64,000 nt of DNA from Promicromonospora umidemergens (GTDB lineage Bacteria; Actinomycetota; Actinomycetes; Actinomycetales; Cellulomonadaceae): contig NZ_JAMTCT010000009.1 in assembly GCF_024171995.1 (NCBI RefSeq), positions 124,001 through 188,000 on the forward strand. The letters run 5' to 3'. Every line of letters begins with the position of its first letter. Position 1 is the stretch's first letter. Shown here piece after piece: positions 54,281 through 62,678 of this stretch. Below the pieces are notes generated by a model. That model ran no database searches and was not told the DNA's origin. It was given only the letters and a program-made list of their open reading frames with translations. The translations under genes and the position numbers were made by a program.

Positions 54281-54345
54281 TGACCAGGGCGTGAAGATGA
54301 CCTCCACCCCCGGGTCCTCGGCGCGGAGCACCGCGTAGCGGATGG
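54281..54345 (-). pseudogene. 5' fragment of an LLM-class oxidoreductase gene
   Basis: The minus strand encodes TIRYAVLRAEDPGVEVIFTPW, closely matching residues of about 21-40 of the intact LLM protein (QIRDAVLRAEDLGVDVLFTW). The match stops abruptly on both sides. Its orientation and position agree with being the front end of the gene whose back end is at 51165-51437. Confidence 0.7.
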
Positions 54346-54464
54346 TGTCGCACCCGCCCGAGCGGATCCCCCGGACGTGTGTCGTCACGTCGCAGGGGGT
54401 GCCATGGGCCGAGACTATGGGTGCGACGCCGGTCGGCGACCACCCGAAGATGACAGGAGCCCAC

Positions 54465-54896
54465 ATGCCGAACTACAGCACGTCCGCGGAGATCGACGCC
54501 TCACCGGAGGCCGTGTGGGCCGTCCTGTCCGACATCGAGCACATGCCGGACTGGACGCCCTCCATAACGTCCGTGGCGATCATCGACGGACCGAACCCGC
54601 CGGACGTCGGCACGCAGGTGCGGATCGAGCAGCCGAGGCTGCCCCTGGCGGTCTGGCTCATCGACGAGTGGGACCCGCCGCGGCACTTCGCGTGGATCAG
54701 CGAAGCGCCGGGCGTGACCACGCAGGCGGAGCACCTGGTGGAGCGGCTGCCCGACGGCCGGTCCCTGGTGACGCTCGCGATCACGCAGACCGGCGGCCTG
54801 GCATGGCTGCTCGGCAGGCTGGTGATGGGCCGCACGCGGGAGTACGTCGACACCGAGCTCAGCAGTCTGCGTGCCCGGGTGACGGCAGAGGGCTGA
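54465..54896 (+). CDS. SRPBCC/polyketide-cyclase-fold protein
   Basis: 143 aa START-like fold: YSTSAEIDASPEAVWAVLSDIEHMPDWTP at the N-terminus, then WDPPRHFAWISEAPGV and TLAITQTGGLAWLLGRLV. Such proteins bind hydrophobic ligands; function unknown. ACAGGAG precedes the ATG. It converges with tam, with 9 nt between the stops. Confidence 0.82.
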   Translation: MPNYSTSAEIDASPEAVWAVLSDIEHMPDWTPSITSVAIIDGPNPPDVGTQVRIEQPRLPLAVWLIDEWDPPRHFAWISEAPGVTTQAEHLVERLPDGRSLVTLAITQTGGLAWLLGRLVMGRTREYVDTELSSLRARVTAEG

Positions 54897-54905
54897 CCCG
54901 CCGGC

Positions 54906-55664
54906 TCAGGCCCGCGTGGCGACCGCGAACACACGGCGGAACGCCAGGGGCGTGCCGTGGGCCCGCTGCGGGTAGGCCGCGCGCAGCGCCGCGCCGAACT
55001 CCTGCTCGAACCGGGCGCGCAGCCCGGGGTCCTCTGCCTCCAGCGCCTGGAGCGTGGGCTGGGCGCCCGTCGCCGAGATCCAGCGCAGCACCGGATCTGG
55101 CCCGTGCAGCAGGTGCGTGTACGTGGTCTCCCACACGTCCACCGTCCAGCCCGGCCGGGCCAGGAGGTCCAGGTACTCGGCGGGGTCGGCAGCGGCTCGC
55201 CGTTCGACCGGCCCGACGACGTCGGCGTACGGCGCCCGGGCAGCGACCTTCCGCAGCAACGTGTGCGACGGCGCGTCCTGGTTGCCCGGGACCTGGAAGG
55301 CGAAGGTCTGCGTGGCGCGGTCGGCGAGCGCCGGGAGCAGCTCGCGGTGCCCGGGGACCCACTGGAGTGCGGCGTTGCTGATGACGAGGTCGGCGGTGTG
55401 CTCGTCCGTGCTCAGGTCGGCCAGCACGTACTCGGTGTCCGGGTCGGCGGCGCGGGCCTTCTCGATCATGGCGGGGGAGGCGTCCACGCCGGTCACGTGG
55501 GCCTCTGGCCAGCGGGCACGGAGCACGGCGGTGAGGTGGCCGGGGCCGCACCCCAGGTCGACGACGGTGGAAGGCGTCCCGGGCACCCGGGCGACGAGCT
55601 CTGTGAAGGGTCGGGACCGCTCGTCCGTGTACTGCAGGTATGCGCCGGGGTTCCAGTCGGCCAT
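54906..55664 (-). CDS. tam: Trans-aconitate 2-methyltransferase
   Basis: 252 aa. N-terminus MADWNPGAYLQYTDERSRPF is the Tam signature; SAM motif I VVDLGCGPGHLTAVL, then HVTGVDASPAMIEKAR and ISNAALQWVPGH. It methyl-esterifies trans-aconitate, a by-product that inhibits aconitase. GAGGAG precedes the ATG and a 20-bp palindrome lies just upstream. Confidence 0.93.
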   Translation of the reverse strand: MADWNPGAYLQYTDERSRPFTELVARVPGTPSTVVDLGCGPGHLTAVLRARWPEAHVTGVDASPAMIEKARAADPDTEYVLADLSTDEHTADLVISNAALQWVPGHRELLPALADRATQTFAFQVPGNQDAPSHTLLRKVAARAPYADVVGPVERRAAADPAEYLDLLARPGWTVDVWETTYTHLLHGPDPVLRWISATGAQPTLQALEAEDPGLRARFEQEFGAALRAAYPQRAHGTPLAFRRVFAVATRA

Positions 55665-55683
55665 GGCAACTCCTCGTCGTCGA

Positions 55684-55703
55684 GTATCTTGATGTCAAGA
55701 TAC
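55684..55703 (-). promoter_or_regulatory. Palindromic operator upstream of tam (MarR/TamR-like)
   Basis: GTATCTTGATGTCAAGATAC is a perfect 9-2-9 palindrome, 20 nt from the tam start. CTTGA-TCAAG half-sites are typical for MarR-family proteins, and Streptomyces TamR, a MarR protein, controls tam. No marR gene is adjacent here, so the regulator must lie elsewhere. Confidence 0.7.
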
Positions 55704-55732
55704 ATCACCGGGCCCCGGATCGCTGATCCCCG

Positions 55733-55793
55733 CCGCAGCCCAGCGATTGCGCCCGGAACGCTGACTGTTCCGGGCGCAATCGCTGGGCTGCGG
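55733..55793 (-). terminator. 27-bp perfect hairpin after the GH43 gene
   Basis: Arms 55733-55759 and 55767-55793 pair perfectly with a 7-nt loop. It lies 28 nt past the minus-strand GH43 stop and upstream of the tam promoter. No T-tract. Confidence 0.8.
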
Positions 55794-55820
55794 GGGATTG
55801 TCTGGACCGCCGCTCAGCGG

Positions 55821-57230
55821 TTACGCCACCTCGATGAAGTCGAGCTCCGCGAACGCGATCCCCTTGCCCAGCCGGATCGTGTTCCAGCCGGCCCGCAGAG
55901 TGACGTCCTTCGACGCCTGCGACCAGCTGTCCCAGCCGGTGACGGGGTAGCTGATGGACCCGGCGGACGCCCCGTTCACGGCGACCGTGTGCGTGGCGGT
56001 CTCCACGGAGCCGTTGGCGTAGCCGACGTGCAGCGAGTAGCTGCCGCTCGTCGGTACGTAGATGGAGCCGACGTCGACCGAGCTGTCGGCGTGGTCGATG
56101 TACGCGACGACCTTGCCGTCCGACGCGCCGGCGGCGTTCTCGCGCACCGAGCAGTTGTTGAGCGTCCCGCGCTCGGCCTCGTAGCGCACGCGGCTGCCCC
56201 GCACCACGGGGTTGCCGTTGGCCCAGCCGAGGTCGGCGACGTACATGCCACGGCCGCCCGCGTCCCGGTGGCCGTGGAAGACGAGCTTGTCGCCCCCGGT
56301 GTCGCGCAGCACGTCCGCGCCGCCGGGCCCGCCCACCGCGCCGTCGAGCGATTCGGTGGTCATGAGGAAGCGGAACGCCTTGGTGTACGGCCCGGTGATC
56401 GAGCTCGACACGGCGTAGCTCGTGCCGTACTGGTTGGTCGTGTACGGGCCGGCCGAGTAGAAGAGCACGTACCTGTCGCCCACCTTGGTGATGACCGGCG
56501 CCTCGATGATGCCTGCCTCGTCGGCCCGGTCGTTGCGCAGCACCTGGGTGGCGCCGCCCTCGAACGTGATGCCGTCCGCGGCCACCCGCTGGACATGGAT
56601 CCAGGTGGTGGCGCCGATGGCGTTGCCGTCGTTCTTCCAGACCAGGTACCGGGCGCCGTCGGTGTCGGTAAAGCTGGAGGCGTCGATCGCGCCGCCGTCC
56701 GTCAGCGGGCAGACGAGCGGCTGGGTGCCGACCGGCGCGAACGGGCCGCCGGGAGAGTCGGCGAGCGCGGCGCCGATGCACTGCCGTCCGGACGCGGCAT
56801 GCCAGGCCGTGTAGTAGAGCAGGTAGCGCCCGTCGGCACGGCGGGAGACATCCGGGGCCCAGGTGCGTCCCTCCTGCGCCCAGGCCCCGAGGTTCGGCAG
56901 GGCGTCGGTGGACCGGTACGTCCAGGATCCGTCCGGGTCGGGCGCGGTGGCCCAGGGCAGGTTCTTGCCCTCGTTGGTCGCGTACGCGTAGTAGGTGTCG
57001 CCGAACTTGGACACGTCGGGGTCGGGGAAGTCGCGGTCGAGCACCAGGCTCGGCCGCACGGCGGCCTGAGCGGAGAGCTCACCTGCGGCGGCGGGGGCGG
57101 GGGCCGACGCCGGGGTGCCTGCGCCGTCTGCGGGCCTGGCTGCGGCGGGGCCGGTCGTGAGGAGCCCGAGCGCCAGAGCGGCGACGGCCGGACCTGTGAC
57201 GAGAGCACGGGACAAGCGAGGAAGTACCAC
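55821..57230 (-). CDS. Secreted GH43 glycosidase with C-terminal CBM35-like module
   Basis: 469 aa. Signal peptide (RALVTGPAVAALALGLL, cleavage near AAA-RPA), five-bladed propeller GH43 with Asp70 in DFPDPDV as likely base, Asp in AIDASSFTDTDG, and Glu in GIIEAPVI as acid. The C-terminal 130 residues form a CBM35-type beta-sandwich (RVRYEAERGTLNN to ELDFIEVA). Likely acts on arabinan, xylan or galactan side chains. GTG 57230 has CGGAGG 6 nt upstream, so it is preferred to upstream frames. Confidence 0.92.
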   Translation of the reverse strand: MVLPRLSRALVTGPAVAALALGLLTTGPAAARPADGAGTPASAPAPAAAGELSAQAAVRPSLVLDRDFPDPDVSKFGDTYYAYATNEGKNLPWATAPDPDGSWTYRSTDALPNLGAWAQEGRTWAPDVSRRADGRYLLYYTAWHAASGRQCIGAALADSPGGPFAPVGTQPLVCPLTDGGAIDASSFTDTDGARYLVWKNDGNAIGATTWIHVQRVAADGITFEGGATQVLRNDRADEAGIIEAPVITKVGDRYVLFYSAGPYTTNQYGTSYAVSSSITGPYTKAFRFLMTTESLDGAVGGPGGADVLRDTGGDKLVFHGHRDAGGRGMYVADLGWANGNPVVRGSRVRYEAERGTLNNCSVRENAAGASDGKVVAYIDHADSSVDVGSIYVPTSGSYSLHVGYANGSVETATHTVAVNGASAGSISYPVTGWDSWSQASKDVTLRAGWNTIRLGKGIAFAELDFIEVA

Positions 57231-57379
57231 GTTGAACCTCCGGGCGAGAGAGAACTCGACGGGTGAAGTCTCGCGACGTGGCCACTTTCTGTAAAGGGTG
57301 CGCCCCAAGGCGTGGTTGCTGCCCGCGCCATCAGTCCAACGTGGGACCGAACTCACGCCACTGCTGGGGCAACCACCCG

Positions 57380-58363
57380 TCAGGGCACCAGCAGCACCTT
57401 GCCGGTCGTGGCCCGGCCCTCCAGCGCCTCGTGCGCGGACCCGGCGTCGGCCAGCGAGAACGTGGCCCCGACATGGACGTCGAGGTCGCCCGACGCAGCG
57501 GCCCCGAGCACCTCGGAGGTGCGCCACTCGAGCTCGTCCCGGCTGAGCGTGTAGTGCGTGATCGTCGGCCGCGTGAGGAACAGGGAGCCGCCCTTGTTGA
57601 GGCGCTGCGGGTCGAACGGTGGTACCTGGCCGGACGCCCCGCCGAACAGCACCAGCATCCCGCGCGGCCGCAGGGAGGCGAGGGACGCCTCGAAGGTGGC
57701 CTTGCCGACGCCGTCGTACACGACGTGCACGCCCTTGCCGTCGGTGAGCTCGCGCACGGCCGCCGTCAGCTCGCTCGTGAGGTCGGACATTGCCGCGTAG
57801 TCGATGGTGTGCGCCGCCCCGGCCGCTGACGAGAGTGCCGCCTTCTCGGGCGTCGACACCGTCGTGAGGACCCGGCCCCCGTTCGCGACGGCGAGCTGGG
57901 TGGCCAGCAGGCCGACGCCGCCCGCGCCCGCGGTCAGCAGCACGTCGTGCCCGGGCCGCACCTCGAACGTGGACCGGACGAGGTAGTGCGCGGTGATGCC
58001 CTGCAGGGGGAGGGCGGCGGCGGTGGTGAGGTCCAGCCCTTCGGGTACCGGAACGACGCCGGCGGCGTCCACCGCGACCAGCTCGGCGTACGAGCCGGGC
58101 CCGGCGTGCCAGGCGACGCGGTCGCCCACGGCGAATCCGCTGACGCCGTCGCCGAGCGCCTCCACGGTGCCTGCACCCTCGGCACCCACCACGTGCGGGT
58201 ACTCCATCGGGTAGACGCCGGAGCGCCGGTAGGTGTCGATGAAGTTGACGCCCGCCGCGGCGACGCGGACCAGGAGCTGCCCAGGGCCCGGCGTCGGGTC
58301 GGGGAGCTCGGTGTACTGCAGGACCTCGGGACCGCCCGCTTCACGGGCTACGACTGCGTGCAT
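57380..58363 (-). CDS. NADPH:quinone oxidoreductase (QOR type)
   Basis: 327 aa. MDR without zinc cysteines; VVGAEGAGTVEALGDGV, the Rossmann motif TAGAGGVGLLATQLA, and C-terminal FSLADAGSAHEALEGRATTGKVLLVP are typical of zeta-crystallin/QOR. It reduces quinones with NADPH. Leaderless ATG, divergent from a GNAT gene. Confidence 0.93.
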   Translation of the reverse strand: MHAVVAREAGGPEVLQYTELPDPTPGPGQLLVRVAAAGVNFIDTYRRSGVYPMEYPHVVGAEGAGTVEALGDGVSGFAVGDRVAWHAGPGSYAELVAVDAAGVVPVPEGLDLTTAAALPLQGITAHYLVRSTFEVRPGHDVLLTAGAGGVGLLATQLAVANGGRVLTTVSTPEKAALSSAAGAAHTIDYAAMSDLTSELTAAVRELTDGKGVHVVYDGVGKATFEASLASLRPRGMLVLFGGASGQVPPFDPQRLNKGGSLFLTRPTITHYTLSRDELEWRTSEVLGAAASGDLDVHVGATFSLADAGSAHEALEGRATTGKVLLVP

Positions 58364-58369
58364 GGAACG

Positions 58370-58390
58370 AGCCTATGCCGCGGGTAGCGT
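58370..58390. promoter_or_regulatory. Back-to-back -10 elements of the quinone oxidoreductase and GNAT genes
   Basis: Minus-strand TAGGCT (58370-58375) is 6 nt from ATG 58363; plus-strand TAGCGT (58385-58390) is 7 nt from GTG 58398. The two -10 hexamers are only 9 bp apart, so the promoters overlap and would compete. Confidence 0.55.
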
Positions 58391-58397
58391 GCTCCGC

Positions 58398-58898
58398 GTG
58401 ACCCGAACCATCCGTCCCCTCACCGAGCCTGACTGGCCCGACGTCTGGCCCGTCATCGACGCCGTCTGCCGGGAGGGCGAGACCTACACCTACCCGGTCG
58501 AGATCTCCGAGGCGGACGCCCGCGCGTACTGGATCGAGCGGCCGCCCGGCGCCACGGTGGTGCTGGAGGAGGACGGCGTGGTGCTCGGCACCGCCAAGAT
58601 GGGTCCCAACAAGCCGGGCAACGGTGCCCACGTCGGTACGGCGTCGTTCATGGTGTCCGACGCCGCCCGTGGACGCGGGGTCGGCCGCGCGCTGGGCGAG
58701 CACGTGATCGCCTGGCACCGGGAGCAGGGCTTCCGCGGCATCCAGTTCAACGCGGTGGTGGAGTCGAACACGGCCGCGGTGCGCCTGTGGCAGTCGCTCG
58801 GGTTCGAGATCGTCGGCACGGTGCCGGGCGCGTTCCGCTCGCCGACGCACGGGTACACAGGGCTGCACGTGATGTATCTGCCGCTGGCTGGGTCGTGA
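58398..58898 (+). CDS. GNAT-family N-acetyltransferase
   Basis: 166 aa. TIRPLTEPDWPDVWPVIDAV at the start, core FMVSDAARGRGVGRALGEHV (acetyl-CoA site) and ESNTAAVRLWQSLGFEIVGTVPGAF, like PhnO/phosphinothricin-type acetyltransferases. Substrate unknown. GTG 58398 is chosen from leaderless spacing; the longer frame overlaps the divergent gene. Confidence 0.88.
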   Translation: MTRTIRPLTEPDWPDVWPVIDAVCREGETYTYPVEISEADARAYWIERPPGATVVLEEDGVVLGTAKMGPNKPGNGAHVGTASFMVSDAARGRGVGRALGEHVIAWHREQGFRGIQFNAVVESNTAAVRLWQSLGFEIVGTVPGAFRSPTHGYTGLHVMYLPLAGS

Positions 58899-58928
58899 AC
58901 TCGAGGGCTCGGTCCGGCAGAGGCGATC

Positions 58929-59189
58929 TCAGGACGAGTAGTGATACCTGGCCTGGACGATCACCAAGTCCTCACCCTTGACCGCGTACACGAGCCGGTG
59001 CTCGTCGGTGATGCGGCGGGACCAATACCCGGTCAGGTTGGCCTTCAGCTGCTCCGGCTTCCCGATGCCTTCAAACGGGTCGTCTCGGGTGATGTCCTTG
59101 ATCAGCAGGTTGATCCGCTTGAGGGTCTTGTCCGTGGCCTGCCAGTAGCAGTAGTCCTCCCAGGCCAGGGTGTGGAACACGATGTTCAC
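58929..59189 (-). CDS. yoeB: YoeB-family mRNA interferase toxin
   Basis: 86 aa. TLAWEDYCYWQATDKTLKRINLLIKD, RRITDEHRLVYAV and the C-terminal catalytic His83-Tyr84 (ARYHYSS) match YoeB/Txe. It cleaves mRNA at the ribosomal A site when free of antitoxin. Overlaps the antitoxin stop by 4 nt (ATGA). Confidence 0.93.
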   Translation of the reverse strand: MNIVFHTLAWEDYCYWQATDKTLKRINLLIKDITRDDPFEGIGKPEQLKANLTGYWSRRITDEHRLVYAVKGEDLVIVQARYHYSS

Positions 59190-59440
59190 TCGTCGAGATC
59201 CAGTTCCACGGACCTGAGCTCGTGGCCGGATTCAACGTCAGCAACGGCCGTGTTCAGCCGGTTGAAGTTGACCGGGGAGCGCAGCAGGTAAGCCGTCTCC
59301 TGGATGGCGTCCCATTCGTCCTTCGCCACCAGTACGGCGCTGCCGGCCTTGGAGACGATCTCTACCTGGTTCCGGTCGTCGTTCACCTGCTTGATCAGGC
59401 CGAACAGGTTGGCCCGGGCCTCGCTCGCGGTCATCGACAT
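59186..59440 (-). CDS. yefM: YefM-family antitoxin
   Basis: 84 aa. Phd/YefM fold: MTASEARANLFGLIKQVNDD, VEIVSKAGSAVLVAKDEWDAIQETAYLL; the acidic C-terminus (SVELDLDE) would wrap the toxin. GAAGGGAGG precedes the ATG. It would also repress the pair. Confidence 0.93.
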   Translation of the reverse strand: MSMTASEARANLFGLIKQVNDDRNQVEIVSKAGSAVLVAKDEWDAIQETAYLLRSPVNFNRLNTAVADVESGHELRSVELDLDE

Positions 59441-59457
59441 GATGCCCTCCCTTCACT

Positions 59458-59476
59458 GGTACCACATTACGGTACC
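59458..59476 (-). promoter_or_regulatory. Putative toxin-antitoxin promoter and operator
   Basis: Two GGTACC boxes (59458-59463 and 59471-59476), 13 bp apart, flank a minus-strand -10-like TAATGT (59464-59469). A YefM dimer on each box is a reasonable guess. Confidence 0.5.
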
Positions 59477-59602
59477 GGTTCGACCGAGGTTCCCATAGTT
59501 CGAATCGTTGCTGATCGGCGGCCATCTTCTCGTCGGCCTTCAGGACACCCGCGCGATCACTGACCGGCGCGCGGGGTCGAAGCCTGCGGAGTGACCGTTG
59601 GG

Positions 59603-60265
59603 TCAGAACGTCATCTCGACCGCCAGGTTGTTCTTGACGAACTCTCGCATCGAGTCCTCATGGTCGGGGAAGTCGCCTTGGCCGCACAATGCGAACACGG
59701 CCAGCCCGACGTCGCTGTTGTCTCGGAATCCCAGCGAAAATCCTTCGAGCTCCCCGGACGCGTCGGTGACGTGCGTGGTCGCGAAGGCTGTCTGGCCGTC
59801 GGCCGCGCCTTCGTCAGTGATGACGCGTAACGGAAACGGCTGGTCCGGTTCGTCGGTGAATCTCGGCTCGGAGCCGATGCCCTCCACCAGGCGTCCGATG
59901 AACTCTCGCGCGACCTCTCTCGACTGAGGGTTCTCGCTGGTGCCGTACCCACCGACATTCACTACGTTGACCGAGCAGGCGGAGTCGCCCACATGCCACA
60001 CCGTGGTCCCGGGATCGCCCTCTACCTGCTGCCAGTCCGTCGGCGTGCCCGTCATGAGCCAGGTCAGCGTCTCCGGCCTCCCCGCGATCAGCAGTGCTTG
60101 GACGTCGGTCTCGGAAAGCGTGTCGCTCGCTTGATCGTGCGACGTGGTTCCCGTCGGCGTCGCTGTGGGAGCCACGCTCGACCCATCAGGTGTCGCGCTC
60201 GACGCACAACCGGGCGCGGCAAGCAGAAGTGCTGCCGCTGCGAGCACTCTGGTGACTGATCTCAT
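59603..60265 (-). CDS. Putative secreted lipoprotein, unknown
   Basis: 220 aa. Hydrophobic signal ending LLLAAPGC, a slightly atypical lipobox, then a Thr/Ser/Pro-rich spacer of about 35 residues and a globular domain with two or three cysteines (SACSVNVVNVG, FALCGQGDF). No family recognised. CAGGAGAG stands right before the ATG at 60265; the frame upstream is not supported. Confidence 0.75.
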   Translation of the reverse strand: MRSVTRVLAAAALLLAAPGCASSATPDGSSVAPTATPTGTTSHDQASDTLSETDVQALLIAGRPETLTWLMTGTPTDWQQVEGDPGTTVWHVGDSACSVNVVNVGGYGTSENPQSREVAREFIGRLVEGIGSEPRFTDEPDQPFPLRVITDEGAADGQTAFATTHVTDASGELEGFSLGFRDNSDVGLAVFALCGQGDFPDHEDSMREFVKNNLAVEMTF

Positions 60266-60389
60266 GACTCTCCTGTGAGGGTGGTGGTCCGGCAAGACGC
60301 TGCCAGGGCTGATCGGTGACGCTAGCGTCTTGTCGGCCAGGTCGGGGGCCATTCGACAGCGGTCATGGGTCGCCCTGCTGTCGCACCGC

Positions 60390-60407
60390 TGCATAGTTAT
60401 GTACACT
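60390..60407 (+). promoter_or_regulatory. Putative ARG box and -10 of the argCJBD operon
   Basis: The imperfect palindrome TGCATA-GT-TATGTA (60390-60403) resembles an ArgR site. It overlaps the -10-like TACACT (60402-60407), which ends 7 nt before the argC ATG. Confidence 0.5.
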
Positions 60408-60414
60408 ACCGAAT

Positions 60415-61497
60415 ATGTCCAGCAGTCAGCTCATCCGCGTCGCCGTCGCCGGCGCGTCCGGTTACGCGGGCGGGGAGGCCCTCCGCCTCCTCGCGGCGCA
60501 CCCCTTCGTCGAGATCGGCACGCTCACCGCGCACTCGAACGCCGGGACGAGCCTCGGTGAGGTCCAGCCGCACCTGCGCGGCCTCGCCCACCGCATCCTG
60601 GAGCCCACCACGCCCGACACCCTGCTGGGGCACGACGTCGTGCTGCTCGGCCTGCCGCACGGGGCGTCGGCCCAGGTGGCGGCCCAGCTGCCGGACGACG
60701 TCCTCGTCGTGGACCTCGGGGCCGACCACCGGCTGGAGTCGGCGAGCGACTGGGAGCAGTTCTACGGCTCGACGCACGCGGGTACCTGGCCCTACGGGCT
60801 GCCCGAGCTGATCCACGCCGAGGCGCCCGGGGTCGACGTCGCCACCGCGGCCCGGCAGCGCGACAAGCTGCCCGGCGCGCGCCGCATCGCGGTGCCCGGC
60901 TGCAACGTCACGGCGGTGACCCTGGGCCTGCAGCCCGGCGTCGCTGCGGGCCTGATCGAGACGAACGACATCGTCGCCGTGCTGGCCAACGGGTACTCCG
61001 GCGCCGGCAAGGCGCTCAAGCCGCACCTCCTTGCAAGCGAGGCCCTCGGCTCCGCACAGCCGTACGGGGTGGGCGGCACGCACCGGCACATTCCGGAGAT
61101 CCTGCAGAACCTGCGGGCCGCGGGGGCGGCGGGGCCGAGCATCAGCTTCACGCCCACCCTCGTGCCGATGTCGCGCGGGATCCTCGCGACGGCGACCGCC
61201 CCGCTGGTCAAGGGTGTCGACCCGGAGCAGGTCCGCGCCGCGTGGGAGGCCGCGTACGCGGACGAGCCGTTCGTGCACCTCCTCCCGGAGGGCCAGTGGC
61301 CCAGCACCGCGATGACGCTGGGCGCCAACACGGCGTGCGTGCAGGTCGCGGTCGACGCCGCGGCGCGCCGGGTCGTCACCGTCACCGCCATCGACAACCT
61401 CGTCAAGGGGACGGCCGGCGCAGCGATCCAGTCCATGAACCTCGCCCTCGGCCTGCGGGAGACCGCCGGCCTCATCACCGAAGGAGTAGCACCGTGA
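60415..61497 (+). CDS. argC: N-acetyl-gamma-glutamyl-phosphate reductase
   Basis: 360 aa. NADP-binding [18 protein letters not shown], then [10 protein letters not shown], and the catalytic cysteine in [13 protein letters not shown]. Third step of arginine synthesis. Leaderless ATG at 60415. The stop overlaps argJ by 4 nt. An upstream ATG starting in the ARG box is not favoured. Confidence 0.97.
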   Translation: MSSSQLIRVAVAGASGYAGGEALRLLAAHPFVEIGTLTAHSNAGTSLGEVQPHLRGLAHRILEPTTPDTLLGHDVVLLGLPHGASAQVAAQLPDDVLVVDLGADHRLESASDWEQFYGSTHAGTWPYGLPELIHAEAPGVDVATAARQRDKLPGARRIAVPGCNVTAVTLGLQPGVAAGLIETNDIVAVLANGYSGAGKALKPHLLASEALGSAQPYGVGGTHRHIPEILQNLRAAGAAGPSISFTPTLVPMSRGILATATAPLVKGVDPEQVRAAWEAAYADEPFVHLLPEGQWPSTAMTLGANTACVQVAVDAAARRVVTVTAIDNLVKGTAGAAIQSMNLALGLRETAGLITEGVAP

Positions 61498-62678
61498 GCG
61501 TCACCGCGGCACACGGGTTCCGGGCGGCCGGGATCACCGCAGGCCTCAAGGCCTCCGGCACGCCGGACCTGGCCCTCGTCGTCAACGACGGCCCCGAGCA
61601 CACCGCCGCCGCGGTGTTCACGAGCAACCGTGTGGTCGGCGCGCCCGTCATGTGGTCGCGCCAGGCGGTGAAGGACGGCGTCGCCCGCGCCGTGGTGCTC
61701 AACTCCGGTGGTGCCAACGTGTGCACAGGACCCGGTGGGTTCCAGGACGCGCACGCCACCGCCGAGAAGGTCGCCGACGAGCTCGGCATCGGCGCCATCG
61801 ACGTGCTGGTCGGATCGACCGGCCTGATCGGCGTGCGGCTGGCCGCGGACAAGCTGCTCGCTGGCGTACCCGTCGCGGTCGGTGCGCTCTCTGCCGACGA
61901 CGCCGGGGGACAGGCCGCGGCGACCGCGATCATGACCACCGACACCGTGCCGAAGACCGCTGTGCGCACCGTCGGGACGTCGCAGGGCGGGTCCTTCACC
62001 GTCGGCGGCATGGCCAAGGGCGCGGGCATGCTCGCGCCCGCCCTCGCCACGATGCTCTGCGTGATCACCACGGACGCCGTCGTCGACGCGGCAACGGCGG
62101 ACGCCGCCCTGCGCGCCGCTACCCGGGTCACCTTCGACCGCGTCGACTCCGACGGCGCCATGTCCACCTCGGACACCGTGGTGCTGATGGCCTCGGGCGC
62201 CTCCCGCGTGACCCCGGACCTGGACGCGCTCACCGAGGCCGTCACGGCCATCTGCGCGGACCTGGCCCGGCAGCTCGTCGCCGACGCCGAGGGCGCGTCC
62301 CACGACATCGCCATCACCGTCACCAACGCGACCAGCGAGGACGCGGCGCTCGCCGTCGCACGGGCCGTGAGCCGGTCCAACCTGGTCAAGGCCGCGGTCT
62401 TCGGCAACGACCCCAACTGGGGACGCATCCTCTCCCAGGTCGGCACCGTGCCCGAGGCGGTCGCCCCGTTCGACCCCGCAGAGCTCGACGTCAGCGTCAA
62501 CGGCGTCATGGTCTGCAAGGCCGGCGGCGCCCACGAGCCGCCCGAGAAGGTCGACATGGCCGCGGCACGTGACGTCACGTTCACCATCGACCTGCACGCC
62601 GGAGACGCCGAGATCACGCTCTGGACCAACGACCTCACGCACGACTACGTCCACGAGAACAGCGCGTACAGCTCATGA
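61494..62678 (+). CDS. argJ: Glutamate N-acetyltransferase (ornithine acetyltransferase)
   Basis: 394 aa. Self-cleaving enzyme; the Thr nucleophile lies in [18 protein letters not shown] (ATML), and [14 protein letters not shown] N-terminus plus [15 protein letters not shown] at the C-terminus are diagnostic. It recycles the acetyl group between acetylornithine and glutamate. GTG start with AAGGAG upstream, 4-nt overlap with argC; ends overlapping argB by 4 nt. Confidence 0.97.
   Translation: MSVTAAHGFRAAGITAGLKASGTPDLALVVNDGPEHTAAAVFTSNRVVGAPVMWSRQAVKDGVARAVVLNSGGANVCTGPGGFQDAHATAEKVADELGIGAIDVLVGSTGLIGVRLAADKLLAGVPVAVGALSADDAGGQAAATAIMTTDTVPKTAVRTVGTSQGGSFTVGGMAKGAGMLAPALATMLCVITTDAVVDAATADAALRAATRVTFDRVDSDGAMSTSDTVVLMASGASRVTPDLDALTEAVTAICADLARQLVADAEGASHDIAITVTNATSEDAALAVARAVSRSNLVKAAVFGNDPNWGRILSQVGTVPEAVAPFDPAELDVSVNGVMVCKAGGAHEPPEKVDMAAARDVTFTIDLHAGDAEITLWTNDLTHDYVHENSAYSS

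Noticed and set aside
57309-57379. Weak GTGGTTGC/GCAACCAC inverted repeat after the quinone oxidoreductase
   Set aside because: Eight pairs with a loop of more than 50 nt are not convincing as a terminator.
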